Program-made: the position numbers and the translations under genes
The notes under the pieces: model-generated
What the model saw: the letters and a program-made list of their open reading frames with translations, nothing else
Database searches by the model: none
Told to the model about the DNA's origin: nothing
Part shown: piece after piece, positions 1 through 8,822 of the stretch
Numbering within the stretch: position 1 is the first letter of the stretch
Layout of the letters: the number at the start of each line of letters is the position of its first letter
Assembly (NCBI GenBank): GCA_015232575.1
Contig: JADFZL010000008.1
Coordinates: forward strand, 62,001-126,000
Direction of reading: 5' to 3'
DNA length: 64,000 nucleotides
Origin: Candidatus Rifleibacteriota bacterium
GTDB lineage: Bacteria > Muiribacteriota > Ozemobacteria > Ozemobacterales > Ozemobacteraceae

Positions 1-1106
1 CGTTCATAGGAAGAAGAATCATATTTGGGATTCTTATATTCTTCTGCAGAAATAGTTGTTCTGCCGAATAGCATCCGCTGGGATATCCACCAGGTTCCGC
101 TTAATATCATGCACAATATTGAAATCAAAAACATATCAATAGCAAATGCGGCGAGACGCTTTCCAACCGAGGCTTCAGCAATGGCTCCAGTCTGAGAAAG
201 CGTCTGAGGTTTCTGCGAAAGCGCCTTTGATAGCTGTTTTTGAATATAGTTTACTTTTACTCCAATTTGTTTCTGGACATTTTCACCCCAGTTTTTTTCT
301 TTAAGGAAACCTTTTATTTCCTTTGTCCATTCTGAAAACTTTGCCGTTCCGGCTGCTGCGGGTGTTTTTCCTTCAATAATCTTTTCAACAAGCTGCAGTA
401 GTTTCGCGGGAATACTCGTCAACTTCTGGGAGCCAACCGGAATATTATAAACAGTGACCGGTTCAGGAACACCCTTCAAAGTCTGAGGCCCGATCTTCTC
501 GGCAACAATTTCATTCCTGTTCATCAGAAGATAAGTCGATTCGCTGATTCCGATTGTACCTCCGGGAAAACACGCCAGGGTTTCCATACGAGCAGTTACA
601 TTCACCGCTTCCCCGAATATGTCGTTTGCTTCAATCGAAACATCGCCGGTATTTATTACAACACGCAGATTCATGCGCTTCAAAGCATCTTTCTGCCTGG
701 AATTATATTCTTTAAGAAGCAACTGAATTATTATGGCGCAGACTACGGCATCAGTCGCACTTGGGAAAGTACAAAGCAGTGCATCGCCAATCCCTTTAAC
801 GATATTTCCGCCATAGAACTCTATTACCGGAGTCATTAACTGGTTGTGTCTTCTTATAAGCTCAACAATTTCCTCACGCGAACAAGCAGAACTTGCATCA
901 GAATAACCTTGCAGATCGGTAAGAAGAATTGATAGATTCTGAGATTTAGACTGAGCTTTCATTCTGGAAACTCCTGTATCTTTTAAAGAGACATCAGCCT
1001 CTGCTGACTCAGCTTCAAAAATAACAATTGAAGCTCTCTGCAAGATATCATAGCCATTTCTGAATGTCAAAACTTTGAATTCCGAAAAAGAAACTTTATT
1101 GAACAT
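1..1106 (-). CDS. Class III adenylate/guanylate cyclase with C-terminal RDD membrane domain (partial, runs off left edge)
   Basis: I translated this frame by hand; it stays open from an ATG at 1106 to the window edge (368 codons). Residues about 55-225 form a class III cyclase domain: the first metal aspartate lies in TDLQGY (D64), the second in GIGDAL (D108), and GEAVNVTARM supplies the transition-state Asn169 and Arg173. It should make cAMP or cGMP from ATP or GTP. After a linker of about 80 residues comes an RDD-type start (GKRLAAFAIDMFLI, about 315-328) with a hydrophobic segment, so the protein is probably anchored in the inner membrane by its C terminus. The ATG at 1106 has a poor ribosome site. 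An internal ATG at 962 (MKAQSKSQ) is preceded by GGAG with 8-base spacing and is a strong alternative start. Substrate choice cannot be read with certainty. Confidence 0.85.
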   Translation of the reverse strand, partial: MFNKVSFSEFKVLTFRNGYDILQRASIVIFEAESAEADVSLKDTGVSRMKAQSKSQNLSILLTDLQGYSDASSACSREEIVELIRRHNQLMTPVIEFYGGNIVKGIGDALLCTFPSATDAVVCAIIIQLLLKEYNSRQKDALKRMNLRVVINTGDVSIEANDIFGEAVNVTARMETLACFPGGTIGISESTYLLMNRNEIVAEKIGPQTLKGVPEPVTVYNIPVGSQKLTSIPAKLLQLVEKIIEGKTPAAAGTAKFSEWTKEIKGFLKEKNWGENVQKQIGVKVNYIQKQLSKALSQKPQTLSQTGAIAEASVGKRLAAFAIDMFLISILCMILSGTWWISQRMLFGRTTISAEEYKNPKYDSSSYE

Positions 1107-1543
1107 TTGGATCTGCTCAATAATTCAAACCTCGACCAGTTATACAGATGGCAAGAAGAGCCTTTCAGACTGAAGACTTGCCATCCATTCCATAAGATTC
1201 CTGTCAGGATAAGGTTTTGAAAACTCCGAAATCATACATGTATCAGGAATGTCATTTCGATCAGCGGATGACTCACGTTGTTCTGAATGACACTTTGCCA
1301 TATTTTATCGTTTAGCCTGCTGTTCAAAATAATGGCTATTATATTTGCAAAAAAATGATCCCTTGGGATATAATCTTCTCCAGTATCGTTTTATTCCATA
1401 TTTTAAACCTGTTTTATGAACATTTTGTGTCTTCTCAGGATGTCGCGTCTACCATCTCACCGAATCATTGAGAGTGCGCAACATTTTTTCGAAGAGTTCC
1501 GGTTGTCGGTTCCCTTGAAACCCTTTATGGAGGAAGTTATCTC
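1107..1543. other. Intergenic region between the cyclase and the Rpn-type nuclease
   Basis: About 437 bases without a supported gene. The flanking genes diverge, so promoters for both are expected here. The only structure I can see is a degenerate copy of a dispersed inverted-repeat element at 1250-1292. A GGAGG ribosome site at 1529-1533 serves the gene starting at 1544. The long minus-strand reading frame that enters from the right lies antisense to the nuclease and is not credible. Confidence 0.5.
1250..1292. repeat. Degenerate copy of dispersed inverted-repeat element
   Basis: The left end reads TGTCATTTCGA and the right end TCTGAATGACA, an imperfect inverted repeat. The left end equals the terminal motif of the better-preserved copies at 30204-30293, 39933-39978 and 63003-63071. 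The interior is not obviously conserved, so this is probably a decayed or partial copy. Confidence 0.5.
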
Positions 1544-2491
1544 ATGCTTATAGCAAATCCGATTTATGACAGTGTGTTTAGATATCTCCTGAATGATAAA
1601 AAAATTGCGAAGATAATTTTGTCTACAATGCTGGACAAGGAAATCGCAGAACTGGAAATTAAACCAACCGAAACGCCCATTCCTGATGATAATATGCCTG
1701 TGAAATATTCTGTTTTCAGATTGGATTTTGCTGCCAAAATAAAAGCAGAAGACGGCACCCTTACTTCTGTAATAATTGAAATGCAGAAAGCAAAACTTCC
1801 TAATGATATATTGCGCTTCAGGCGTTATATTGCATCTACTTACCAATCTACTGATAATACGTACAAGGTTAAATCGCAAAAAACCAATAAAAACACTGTC
1901 GAGAAAGCAAAAACTATTGCAAAATCGCGAACTGTCGGAATCCCAATTTACCCTGTTTACATTCTCGGACATTTGCTGGAAAATGCCAATTTTCCTGTAA
2001 TCAGAGTTGATAGAAATTACATCAATGTGGCGACCGGCGAAACGATTAAAGAAACCAATGAATTTATTGAGGGAATAAGTCACAATGCACTGATTATTCA
2101 ACTTCCTGCTTTGAAGAAAAACCGAAGAAATTCTCTGGAAAAGCTGCTTACATTGTTTGACCCATCTTTCATAACCGATGACAGGCACCTTCTTGATATA
2201 AACGAAAAGGATGTTCCTGAAAAGTATAAAGTCGTATTCAGAAGACTTCTTCAGGCTGCCCAGACACCAGCCATCAAAAAGATGATGGATCAAGAAGACG
2301 AATATCTTGATTCTTTGATCGACCTGGAACACGCAATAGCTGAAGCAAAACAGGAAATTGCCGAAAAAGACATCACCATCGCCGAGAAAGACAACGCCAT
2401 AGCCGAGAAAGACAACGCCATCGCCGAGAAAGACAAATTAATAGCCGAAATGTTAAAAAAACTTAATGACACAACAAAAAAAAACAGATAG
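1544..2491 (+). CDS. Rpn family PD-(D/E)XK nuclease / putative transposase with coiled-coil repeat tail
   Basis: This 315-aa protein matches the Rpn/PDDEXK_2 family, DNA endonucleases linked to recA-independent recombination and, in E. coli, to toxin or anti-phage activity. The N terminus is typical (NPIYDSVFRYLLND, then the ILSTML region). The nuclease core is visible as RLDF near residue 65 followed by IIEMQ near residue 83, matching the D...ExQ form of the family. The last 70 residues are a charged coiled coil with four copies of a 7-residue IAEKD-type repeat, encoded by 21-bp tandem repeats at 2360-2443. GGAGG at 1529-1533 lies 10 bases before the ATG and supports this start. The gene stands alone between two noncoding stretches, as expected for a selfish or defence gene. 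Two adjacent in-frame ATGs near 2281 (MMDQED) could start a C-terminal short form, as described for E. coli Rpn proteins, but their ribosome site is weak. Confidence 0.85.
   Translation: MLIANPIYDSVFRYLLNDKKIAKIILSTMLDKEIAELEIKPTETPIPDDNMPVKYSVFRLDFAAKIKAEDGTLTSVIIEMQKAKLPNDILRFRRYIASTYQSTDNTYKVKSQKTNKNTVEKAKTIAKSRTVGIPIYPVYILGHLLENANFPVIRVDRNYINVATGETIKETNEFIEGISHNALIIQLPALKKNRRNSLEKLLTLFDPSFITDDRHLLDINEKDVPEKYKVVFRRLLQAAQTPAIKKMMDQEDEYLDSLIDLEHAIAEAKQEIAEKDITIAEKDNAIAEKDNAIAEKDKLIAEMLKKLNDTTKKNR
2360..2443 (+). repeat. Four 21-bp in-frame tandem repeats in the Rpn-type gene
   Basis: Units start at 2360, 2381, 2402 and 2423, each beginning GCCGARAAAGAC. The middle two are identical over almost the full 21 bases. 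They encode AEKD heptads of a coiled coil. Near-identity at the DNA level suggests recent slippage and therefore variable copy number between strains. Confidence 0.9.
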
Positions 2492-2796
2492 CATTTCCAT
2501 CATTATAGGATATTCACAGTCACTGCCAAACCATTCAAAGTAACTCTTCTCGACCTTTTCTGGAATGATACTATCTGAAATTTTCTGCATTGAGAATCAG
2601 TGAATTCACCTATTTTGAATAATATTTTCAGCGGGAGAGAATAAAAGCAGTATTCCATCAATGAAAATTATATTTCTTGAAAATATTTATTCAAAGATAT
2701 AGAATTTTAAAAGATTAGAGTAGTCAGAGGAGATTTGAGTATCATTTGTTGGACGGCGTTCAATCCATTTTATAGTGTTGAAGTATATTTCTAAAA
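2492..2796. other. Intergenic region upstream of the phosphorelay operon
   Basis: About 305 bases of AT-rich DNA with no supported gene. The right end holds a probable sigma70-type promoter (2749-2776). No hairpin or repeat stood out. Confidence 0.5.
2749..2776 (+). promoter_or_regulatory. Probable sigma70-type promoter of the YfiR/phosphorelay operon
   Basis: TTGGAC at 2749-2754 and TATAGT at 2771-2776 are separated by 16 bases, a good match to the consensus. A start near 2783 would leave a leader of only about 14 bases before the ATG at 2797, which has no Shine-Dalgarno sequence. A second hexamer, TATATT, lies exactly 7 bases before that ATG and could give a leaderless transcript. Confidence 0.45.
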
Positions 2797-3327
2797 ATGA
2801 CCAGATTCATTTTAGGCTTTATTCTGGCTGTTTTTATTAATATGCAGCTTCCATGCCTTGCAAATGAAGACCTGGAAGCCAAAATCAAAGCTGCCTATAT
2901 TTACCACTTCAATCAGTTTATTGACTGGAAATTTGAAAGTGAAAATGATAAACAGAGCCCTCTCAAAGTTTGTGTAATAGGAAAAGATCCGATTGGAAAT
3001 CTTTTGAATGAATTGTCGACAACTAAAGTTGAAGGCCGCCCGCTGCATGTAGAGTATAACAAAAAGGAACCTGATGAAATGCCTGATTGCCATATACTTT
3101 TCATCAGCAAATCTCTTGAGAAACAGCTTTCGCAGATTCTATCAAAAGTTCAGGGAAAAAATATTCTGACAGTCAGCGATATTTCAGATTTTGCTAAGAG
3201 AGGCGGAAAAATAGGTTTCGTCAAAGATAGCGGTAAGATTAAAATCGAAATTAATCTCGGAAATGTGAAAAATGACAAGTATAAAATTAATGCAAAACTT
3301 CTGGAAGTCGCAAGGATAATTAAGTAA
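2797..3327 (+). CDS. YfiR-like (DUF4154) exported protein
   Basis: A 176-aa protein with an N-terminal Sec signal (hydrophobic residues about 4-21, ending near CLA-NE). The rest matches the YfiR/DUF4154 pattern: EAKIKAAYIYHFNQFIDW followed by LKVCVIGKDPIG, CHILFIS, ILTVSDI and GGKIGFV. In Pseudomonas, YfiR is a periplasmic protein that represses the membrane enzyme YfiN through its CHASE8-type periplasmic domain. Here the next gene, 19 bases downstream, is a kinase with a comparable periplasmic sensor, so YfiR probably modulates that kinase (inference). There is no Shine-Dalgarno before the ATG; the promoter lies just upstream. It is the first gene of a four-gene phosphorelay operon. Confidence 0.85.
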   Translation: MTRFILGFILAVFINMQLPCLANEDLEAKIKAAYIYHFNQFIDWKFESENDKQSPLKVCVIGKDPIGNLLNELSTTKVEGRPLHVEYNKKEPDEMPDCHILFISKSLEKQLSQILSKVQGKNILTVSDISDFAKRGGKIGFVKDSGKIKIEINLGNVKNDKYKINAKLLEVARIIK

Positions 3328-3346
3328 CACAGGAGTCTTCACTAAA

Positions 3347-5554
3347 GTGGATGCTTTTCAGTTCGTAAAAAACCTTCCAATTCAGCGAAAGCTTATTTTA
3401 ATTACATTGCTGACCAGCACTTTTGGTCTTCTTCTAGCTGGTTCTGCATTCATAATCAACGAAAGAAGTCATTCCCACAATAACCTGGTACAAGACATTC
3501 TTGTTCTTGGAAAACTCATAGCCGACAGAAGTACAGCGGCTCTGCTGTTTGATGATCCGAAAACTGCCAGTGAAAACCTTTCTGCCCTGAAAGTCAAAGA
3601 TTCAATCATCGCTGCACGTATTTATAACTCCGATGGTTCTATTTTTGCCTCATATAAAATTCCTGGTATGGAAAACATTTCGTTTCCCGAACCCAGAAAC
3701 GATAGTTGGCACGGTTTTCAATCAAATAATTTTATCCTGTTTGAGCCGATATTTCTTGATGGGAAAAAAATTGGCACAATCTGCATTCAAGCTGGTTTAT
3801 ATGAACTGGAAAGATTTGCAACGCAGTATTTTATTTCAGCTGTATTTATTCTCTTTTTTTCCGGAATACTGGCATTTCTGTTGTCAGCTCAGCTTCACAA
3901 GTTTGTTTCTGAACCACTTTCCAATTTAACACAAACTGCTAAAATCGTTACATCAGACAAAAATTATTCTGTTCGAGCCGTACAGTCATCTGATGACGAA
4001 ATCGGAATTCTGGTAAAAGCATTCAACGGAATGCTTGAAACAATTGACACTCAGAACAAAGAACTTATTGAGAGCAATAAAACATTAGAATTGCGTGTAC
4101 AACAGCGCACATCAGAACTCTCACGCGCAAAAGACATGGCTGAAGCTGCAAATACCGCCAAATCAGCATTTCTGGCAAATATGAGCCACGAAATAAGAAC
4201 GCCCTTAAACGCAGTTTTAGGTTTCGCGCAGATAATCCTGCACGATCAGAGCTTGTCACCTGAAAATCGACACAATATTGAAACTATAAACCGCTCAGGA
4301 GAACATTTGCTGACGCTTATCAACAACATACTGGAAATGGCGAAAATTGAATCAGGGCATGTGAGTATAAATAAAGAGCCTTCTGATCTCTCAGAATTAT
4401 TGCAGGATATAGTAGAAATGTTCCGTCCGGCAACTGAGACAAAGAAAATATGGCTTCGTTTTGAACCCAGTTTAACTGTCCCACGATTTATTGAAACCGA
4501 TTCTGCAAAACTCAGACAAATTTTGTTGAATTTAATTGGAAATTCAATTAAATTTACCCGCCAGGGAGGAATTACACTTAGAGTTGACTGCCTTCAAAAT
4601 AATGATCAGGCGAATCTTATTTTTGAAGTTGAAGATACCGGGAAAGGCATTTCAACAGAGGATATCAATCGTATTTTTGATGCCTTTGAACAAACGGCCG
4701 AGGGAAGGCAATCACAGGGTGGAACTGGATTAGGACTTGCGATAAGCAAACAATATTCCCGCCTGTTGGGTGGAAATATCTCTGTAAAAAGTGAGTATAA
4801 TAAAGGATCAATTTTTCAATTTGTACTTCCCGCCACAATTTCAACCAATCAGCCGCATCAGATTTATAAAAAAGTTTCACGACGTGTTATTGGAATTAAG
4901 GGAGACAGGCCATCTCAACGCTTACTGATAGTCGACGATCGATCCACAAACAGAGAGGTTCTGCTGAAAATGCTTTCTCCATTCGGGTTCACTTTTTTCG
5001 AAGCAGAAAATGGAAAAGAAGCGCTTGAAGCTTGTTCCAGTCGACTTCCGGACATTATTTTCATGGATGTTGTAATGCCCGTAATGGATGGTTGTGAAGC
5101 AACACAGCGCATCAGAGAACTCCCGGGCGGAAAAGATATTCCAATAATTGCAGTTTCAGCCAGCGCATTTGAAGAGCAAATGAAAAAAGTTTTACAATTA
5201 GGCGCAAATGACTTCCTGCGAAAACCAATCAGGGAGAATGAATTGTACGAAAAAGTCACCCTTTATCTGAACGTTGAATTTTTGTATGAAGAAGAAAAAG
5301 ATAATAATGATTCTCAGGAAAACTCCTCGGAGTTGCCATTTAAAGACAAGTTTTCTGAGCAATTGTTATTAGTCCCGGATAACCTGGTTAAAGATATTTT
5401 TTCTGCCTCTGAAAAACTTGATAAGGAAGAACTGTTGAAATTAGTAAACCCACTGGAAATAACGTTACCAGTTTTTACCCAGCACATACAGAAACTTGTT
5501 GAGACCTATCGTTTCGACATGATTCAGGAACTATTGATGCAGAAAGTGAGTTGA
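3347..5554 (+). CDS. Hybrid sensor histidine kinase (CHASE8-like sensor, HAMP, HisKA, HATPase, REC)
   Basis: 735 aa, starting at GTG with AGGAG at 3331-3335. A membrane segment (about 15-37) is followed by a periplasmic domain (about 40-155) resembling CHASE8 (LGKLIADRSTAALLFDD), then a second membrane segment (about 162-180) and HAMP. HisKA has the phospho-histidine H281 in MSHEIRTP. The ATPase domain carries N399 (LIGNSIKF), DTGKGIS and GTGLGLAIS. A receiver domain from about 525 holds acceptor D574 (IFMDVVMP) and the conserved lysine in RKPI. The last 75 residues are an unassigned helical tail. It should autophosphorylate at the inner membrane and pass phosphate internally or to the downstream REC proteins. 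The YfiR-like protein encoded just before it is the likely periplasmic input. The start of the next gene overlaps its stop codon. Confidence 0.9.
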   Translation: MDAFQFVKNLPIQRKLILITLLTSTFGLLLAGSAFIINERSHSHNNLVQDILVLGKLIADRSTAALLFDDPKTASENLSALKVKDSIIAARIYNSDGSIFASYKIPGMENISFPEPRNDSWHGFQSNNFILFEPIFLDGKKIGTICIQAGLYELERFATQYFISAVFILFFSGILAFLLSAQLHKFVSEPLSNLTQTAKIVTSDKNYSVRAVQSSDDEIGILVKAFNGMLETIDTQNKELIESNKTLELRVQQRTSELSRAKDMAEAANTAKSAFLANMSHEIRTPLNAVLGFAQIILHDQSLSPENRHNIETINRSGEHLLTLINNILEMAKIESGHVSINKEPSDLSELLQDIVEMFRPATETKKIWLRFEPSLTVPRFIETDSAKLRQILLNLIGNSIKFTRQGGITLRVDCLQNNDQANLIFEVEDTGKGISTEDINRIFDAFEQTAEGRQSQGGTGLGLAISKQYSRLLGGNISVKSEYNKGSIFQFVLPATISTNQPHQIYKKVSRRVIGIKGDRPSQRLLIVDDRSTNREVLLKMLSPFGFTFFEAENGKEALEACSSRLPDIIFMDVVMPVMDGCEATQRIRELPGGKDIPIIAVSASAFEEQMKKVLQLGANDFLRKPIRENELYEKVTLYLNVEFLYEEEKDNNDSQENSSELPFKDKFSEQLLLVPDNLVKDIFSASEKLDKEELLKLVNPLEITLPVFTQHIQKLVETYRFDMIQELLMQKVS

Positions 5555-6855
5555 TGAGAGGTTCTATGTCTGAAAAAAATAATATTATCCTGGTAATCGA
5601 CGATACACCTCCAAACCTTGAATTATTGTCAACGATATTAAAAAAAGAAGGTTACGATGTACGTCCGGCAATCAGCGGAAAAGTAGCTTTAAAAGCAAGC
5701 CACCTTCAAATCCCTGATCTTATACTCCTTGATATCAATATGCCGGAAATGGATGGTTTTCAGGTGTGCAGGGCTTTTAAGTCTGATGCAAGATTAGCGG
5801 AAGTACCAATTGTTTTTATTTCCGCAGCAACTGAAACTTCAGAGAAATTGAAAGCTTTTCAGGAAGGCGGTGTAGATTATGTTACAAAACCTTTTCAGCC
5901 TCTAGAAGTCCTGGCACGGGTTAAGACACATATTTCTCTCGCAGTTGCCAAAGCTGAATTACAGGCGAAAAATGAAGCGCTTGAATCAACAATGAAAAAA
6001 CTGAATCTGGCACAGACCCACCTTGTACAATCAGAAAAAATGTCCGCTCTGGGCATACTGACTGCTGGAATAGCTCACGAGCTGAACAACCCGCTTAATT
6101 TCATCAGCGGCAGCGTTCAGGGACTTCGAAAAACCATTTTCCCTATAAATGAATTGATCAGCTTTTGCCAATCATTCGAAAAGTCTTCTGAAATTGATTT
6201 CAGGCAGAAACTTCAGATATGGATTGAAAATAATCCGCCAGCGGAGTTATTTGAAACAATTAATGAGCTGGTAAAAAACGCATGCATTGGCTCTGAAAGA
6301 GCTTCTGAGATCGTAAAAGGATTACGCATTTTTTCAAGACTTGACGAGGCCGATACAAAAAAGATAAATCTTCACGAAAACATTGACGCAGCTTTACTGC
6401 TTCTTCGCAGCCGCTATAATCACCAGATCAAAATTATCCGAAATTATAGATCTTTGCCGTCGTGGATTTGCCAGCCTGGAAAACTGAACCAGGTTTTCAT
6501 GAACCTATTGAACAACTCAATAGACGCAATTTTATCGAAACCAGATATTTCGCCTGATGAAACTATAACCATTACTACAACCATGGATGAGCGTGAATCA
6601 GTTCCATGGCTCAAAGTGAGCATTTCCGATACCGGAATAGGAATGTCGGATGAAACGAAAAATCATCTTTTCCAGCCATTTTTCACAACAAAAGATGTTG
6701 GAAAAGGAGTTGGTCTTGGCCTTGCAATTTCGCATGGAATCATCAAAGACCACCAGGGCACAATCGAAGTTGAGAGTTCTGAAAACAAAGGAAGCACTTT
6801 TCTCATATCGCTTCCTCACCCCGACTACATGAAAGGCAGAAATAAAAATGGTTAA
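5554..6855 (+). CDS. Response regulator-histidine kinase fusion (REC-HisKA-HATPase)
   Basis: A soluble 433-aa protein with no membrane segment. The N-terminal receiver has VIDD, acceptor D60 (LILLDINMP) and the TKPF lysine. A coiled coil (about 125-165) leads to a kinase core with H175 (AGIAHELNNP), LLNNSIDA, DTGIGMS and GVGLGLAIS. It can take phosphate from the upstream hybrid kinase on D60 and use that to control its own kinase, a middle step in a relay (inference from order). The ATG at 5554 overlaps the preceding TGA. ATG 5566 (MSEKNN) preceded by GAGAGG is an equally possible start. Its end overlaps the next gene by 8 bases, so the two are translationally coupled. Confidence 0.9.
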   Translation: MRGSMSEKNNIILVIDDTPPNLELLSTILKKEGYDVRPAISGKVALKASHLQIPDLILLDINMPEMDGFQVCRAFKSDARLAEVPIVFISAATETSEKLKAFQEGGVDYVTKPFQPLEVLARVKTHISLAVAKAELQAKNEALESTMKKLNLAQTHLVQSEKMSALGILTAGIAHELNNPLNFISGSVQGLRKTIFPINELISFCQSFEKSSEIDFRQKLQIWIENNPPAELFETINELVKNACIGSERASEIVKGLRIFSRLDEADTKKINLHENIDAALLLLRSRYNHQIKIIRNYRSLPSWICQPGKLNQVFMNLLNNSIDAILSKPDISPDETITITTTMDERESVPWLKVSISDTGIGMSDETKNHLFQPFFTTKDVGKGVGLGLAISHGIIKDHQGTIEVESSENKGSTFLISLPHPDYMKGRNKNG

Positions 6856-8746
6856 GGAAATTTCTTCTGAAAAGCCGAAGATTTTGTACATTGACGATGA
6901 ACGCCCGAATTTAATAGCTTTTCGCACAATGTTACATGATACGTATGAAGTCCTGATTGCGTTAAACACAGATGAAGCCTTTCAGCTGCTCAAAACACAG
7001 AGAATTCCACTCGTTGTTTCAGATCAACGAATGCCTGAGATTACAGGAGTTCAGTTTCTGGAAAAAGTTGCCAGAGAATTTCCTGATACTGTAAGAATGC
7101 TTCTCACCGGATATTCGGATATAGATGCGGTAATCGAAGCCGTTAACCGGTGTCAGATTTTCTTTTATTTTAAGAAGCCCTGGAATGAAAATGAAATCCG
7201 CCTGGTTCTTTCACACGCCCTTAACGCAATCGAAATGAAGCAAAAACTCATACAAAGTGAACAGCGGTTCCGCCACATTTTCCAGAATGCTGGTATCGGA
7301 ATCGCTCATCTGGACATGAAAGGACAAATACTGATCGCCAATCAGAGATTTCTGAAAATCACCGGAATTCAGAATTTAGAATCTCACCAGAAGCCAATCA
7401 CTGAATGTTTTGAGGAAGTTAAGTTTAGCAATCTTGAAAAACTTTCCACTGGAGAAAAGAGCATTCTGAGTTTCGAATCAAATGTCAAAAATTTTCCTGA
7501 AATCCGCCGGGTCAAGATTACAATATCACTTTCCAGAGATTTTAACGGAAACACAGATTATTTTATTGCATTAATTGACGATCTTACCGAAAAGCGGAGA
7601 ACAGAAGAAGCATTACAAAATATTCAGCGGGTTGAGACTCTCGGAGTTCTTGCCGGGGGAATTGCTCATGATTTTAACAACCTTCTCAGCGCAATCTATG
7701 GAAACCTTGAAATGGCGCAGCTGACATGCAAATCGAACGATCTTTCGGCAACCGCTTCTTATATTTCTGATTCCCTTTCCGTATTTGCGCGCACGAAAGA
7801 CCTAGTACAACAGTTATCAGCATTTACCAAAAAGGGCGCACCGTCCAAAAGGCCTCTTTCGCTTGTTCCTCTCATCAAAAAATTTGCCCATTTCATTCTT
7901 GTTGGCTCTAATATTAACATTGATTACGTCTTTCCAGAAAACCTCTGGACTTGTGATGTTGACGAAAATCAGATATGTCAGGTTATTGGCAACATTGTAC
8001 TTAACGCCAGACAGGCAATGAATAACAACGGCAAAGTCGTAGTAACTGCAGAAAACTTTTCCAATCATAAAAAGCAGGTCTTATCTCTCAGCGATAAAGA
8101 CTATGTGCTTGTCAAAATATCTGATAATGGTCCGGGAATTCCAGTGGAAATTTTGCCAAGAATTTTCGACCCTTTCTTTACTACAAAAAAAGAGGGAACA
8201 GGCCTTGGACTGGCAACAACCTTCACTATTATGAGAAAACACGATGGTTTGATTACTGTTGAGTCAGAAATCAGAAAAGGTACAACTTTTTCATTGTTTT
8301 TTCCAGCGTCTAAAATGAAAGCGAAGAATGTTGAAGATTCTCAGCACGAGCAGTTCACCTGTGGTGCAAAAATCCTCATCATAGACGATGAGGAAAATGT
8401 CCGGATCGTTTATGAAAATCTTCTGAAAAGTGTTGGATGTAAAGTAGAAACAGTTTCCGATGCCAACGCCGCAATCTCATTGTACAAGAGTAGGTTGAAT
8501 TCTTCTGATCGCTTTGATCTGGTGATACTTGACCTGATCAGCACAGGCGGAATCGGTGGTGAGGAGACGTTCACAAAGTTAAAGCTGCTTGATCCAAACG
8601 TTTCAGCAATAGCAGCAAGCGGTTCTTCAAATGAACCTGCTATTTCTGAACCATCAAAATTCGGTTTTTCAGCAAGTCTGGTCAAACCATTCCGCAAAGA
8701 AGAGTTGTATGAAGTAATCAAAAACATCTATTGCAAAAATAATTGA
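6848..8746 (+). CDS. REC-PAS-histidine kinase-REC protein
   Basis: 632 aa, soluble. An RpfG-style receiver comes first (YIDDERPN, acceptor D59 in VVSDQRMP, LTGYSD, KKPW), then a PAS domain (about 140-250), a kinase core with H274 (GGIAHDFNN), a visible N-box (GNIVLNARQA), DNGPGIP and GTGLGLAT, and a second receiver with IIDDEEN and acceptor D562 (LVILDLIS). This last receiver is loosely conserved after the acceptor (STGGIGGEE replaces MPxMDG) but keeps a KPF lysine. No DNA-binding or enzymatic output domain is present in any of the three kinases, so the relay output must be encoded elsewhere or act by protein contact. It is the last gene of the operon, followed within 10 bases by a terminator. 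Confidence 0.9.
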   Translation: MVKEISSEKPKILYIDDERPNLIAFRTMLHDTYEVLIALNTDEAFQLLKTQRIPLVVSDQRMPEITGVQFLEKVAREFPDTVRMLLTGYSDIDAVIEAVNRCQIFFYFKKPWNENEIRLVLSHALNAIEMKQKLIQSEQRFRHIFQNAGIGIAHLDMKGQILIANQRFLKITGIQNLESHQKPITECFEEVKFSNLEKLSTGEKSILSFESNVKNFPEIRRVKITISLSRDFNGNTDYFIALIDDLTEKRRTEEALQNIQRVETLGVLAGGIAHDFNNLLSAIYGNLEMAQLTCKSNDLSATASYISDSLSVFARTKDLVQQLSAFTKKGAPSKRPLSLVPLIKKFAHFILVGSNINIDYVFPENLWTCDVDENQICQVIGNIVLNARQAMNNNGKVVVTAENFSNHKKQVLSLSDKDYVLVKISDNGPGIPVEILPRIFDPFFTTKKEGTGLGLATTFTIMRKHDGLITVESEIRKGTTFSLFFPASKMKAKNVEDSQHEQFTCGAKILIIDDEENVRIVYENLLKSVGCKVETVSDANAAISLYKSRLNSSDRFDLVILDLISTGGIGGEETFTKLKLLDPNVSAIAASGSSNEPAISEPSKFGFSASLVKPFRKEELYEVIKNIYCKNN

Positions 8747-8755
8747 CGAATAGAG

Positions 8756-8799
8756 AAACTCCCCCAAGTAAAATTTTCCAATTTCATTCGGGGGAGTTT
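8756..8799. terminator. Bidirectional intrinsic terminator
   Basis: A perfect 10-bp stem, AAACTCCCCC at 8756-8765 and GGGGGAGTTT at 8790-8799, with A-rich and T-rich flanks on opposite sides. It sits between the convergent phosphorelay operon and the minus-strand exported protein gene and can stop transcription from both. Confidence 0.85.
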
Positions 8800-8822
8800 T
8801 CAAAACGATCTTTCACGAAAAA

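Noticed and set aside
1457..2332. 291-aa minus-strand open frame
   Set aside because: It lies antisense to the Rpn-type gene, which has a family match and ribosome site; the translated product is rich in Phe, Ile and Cys with no domain.
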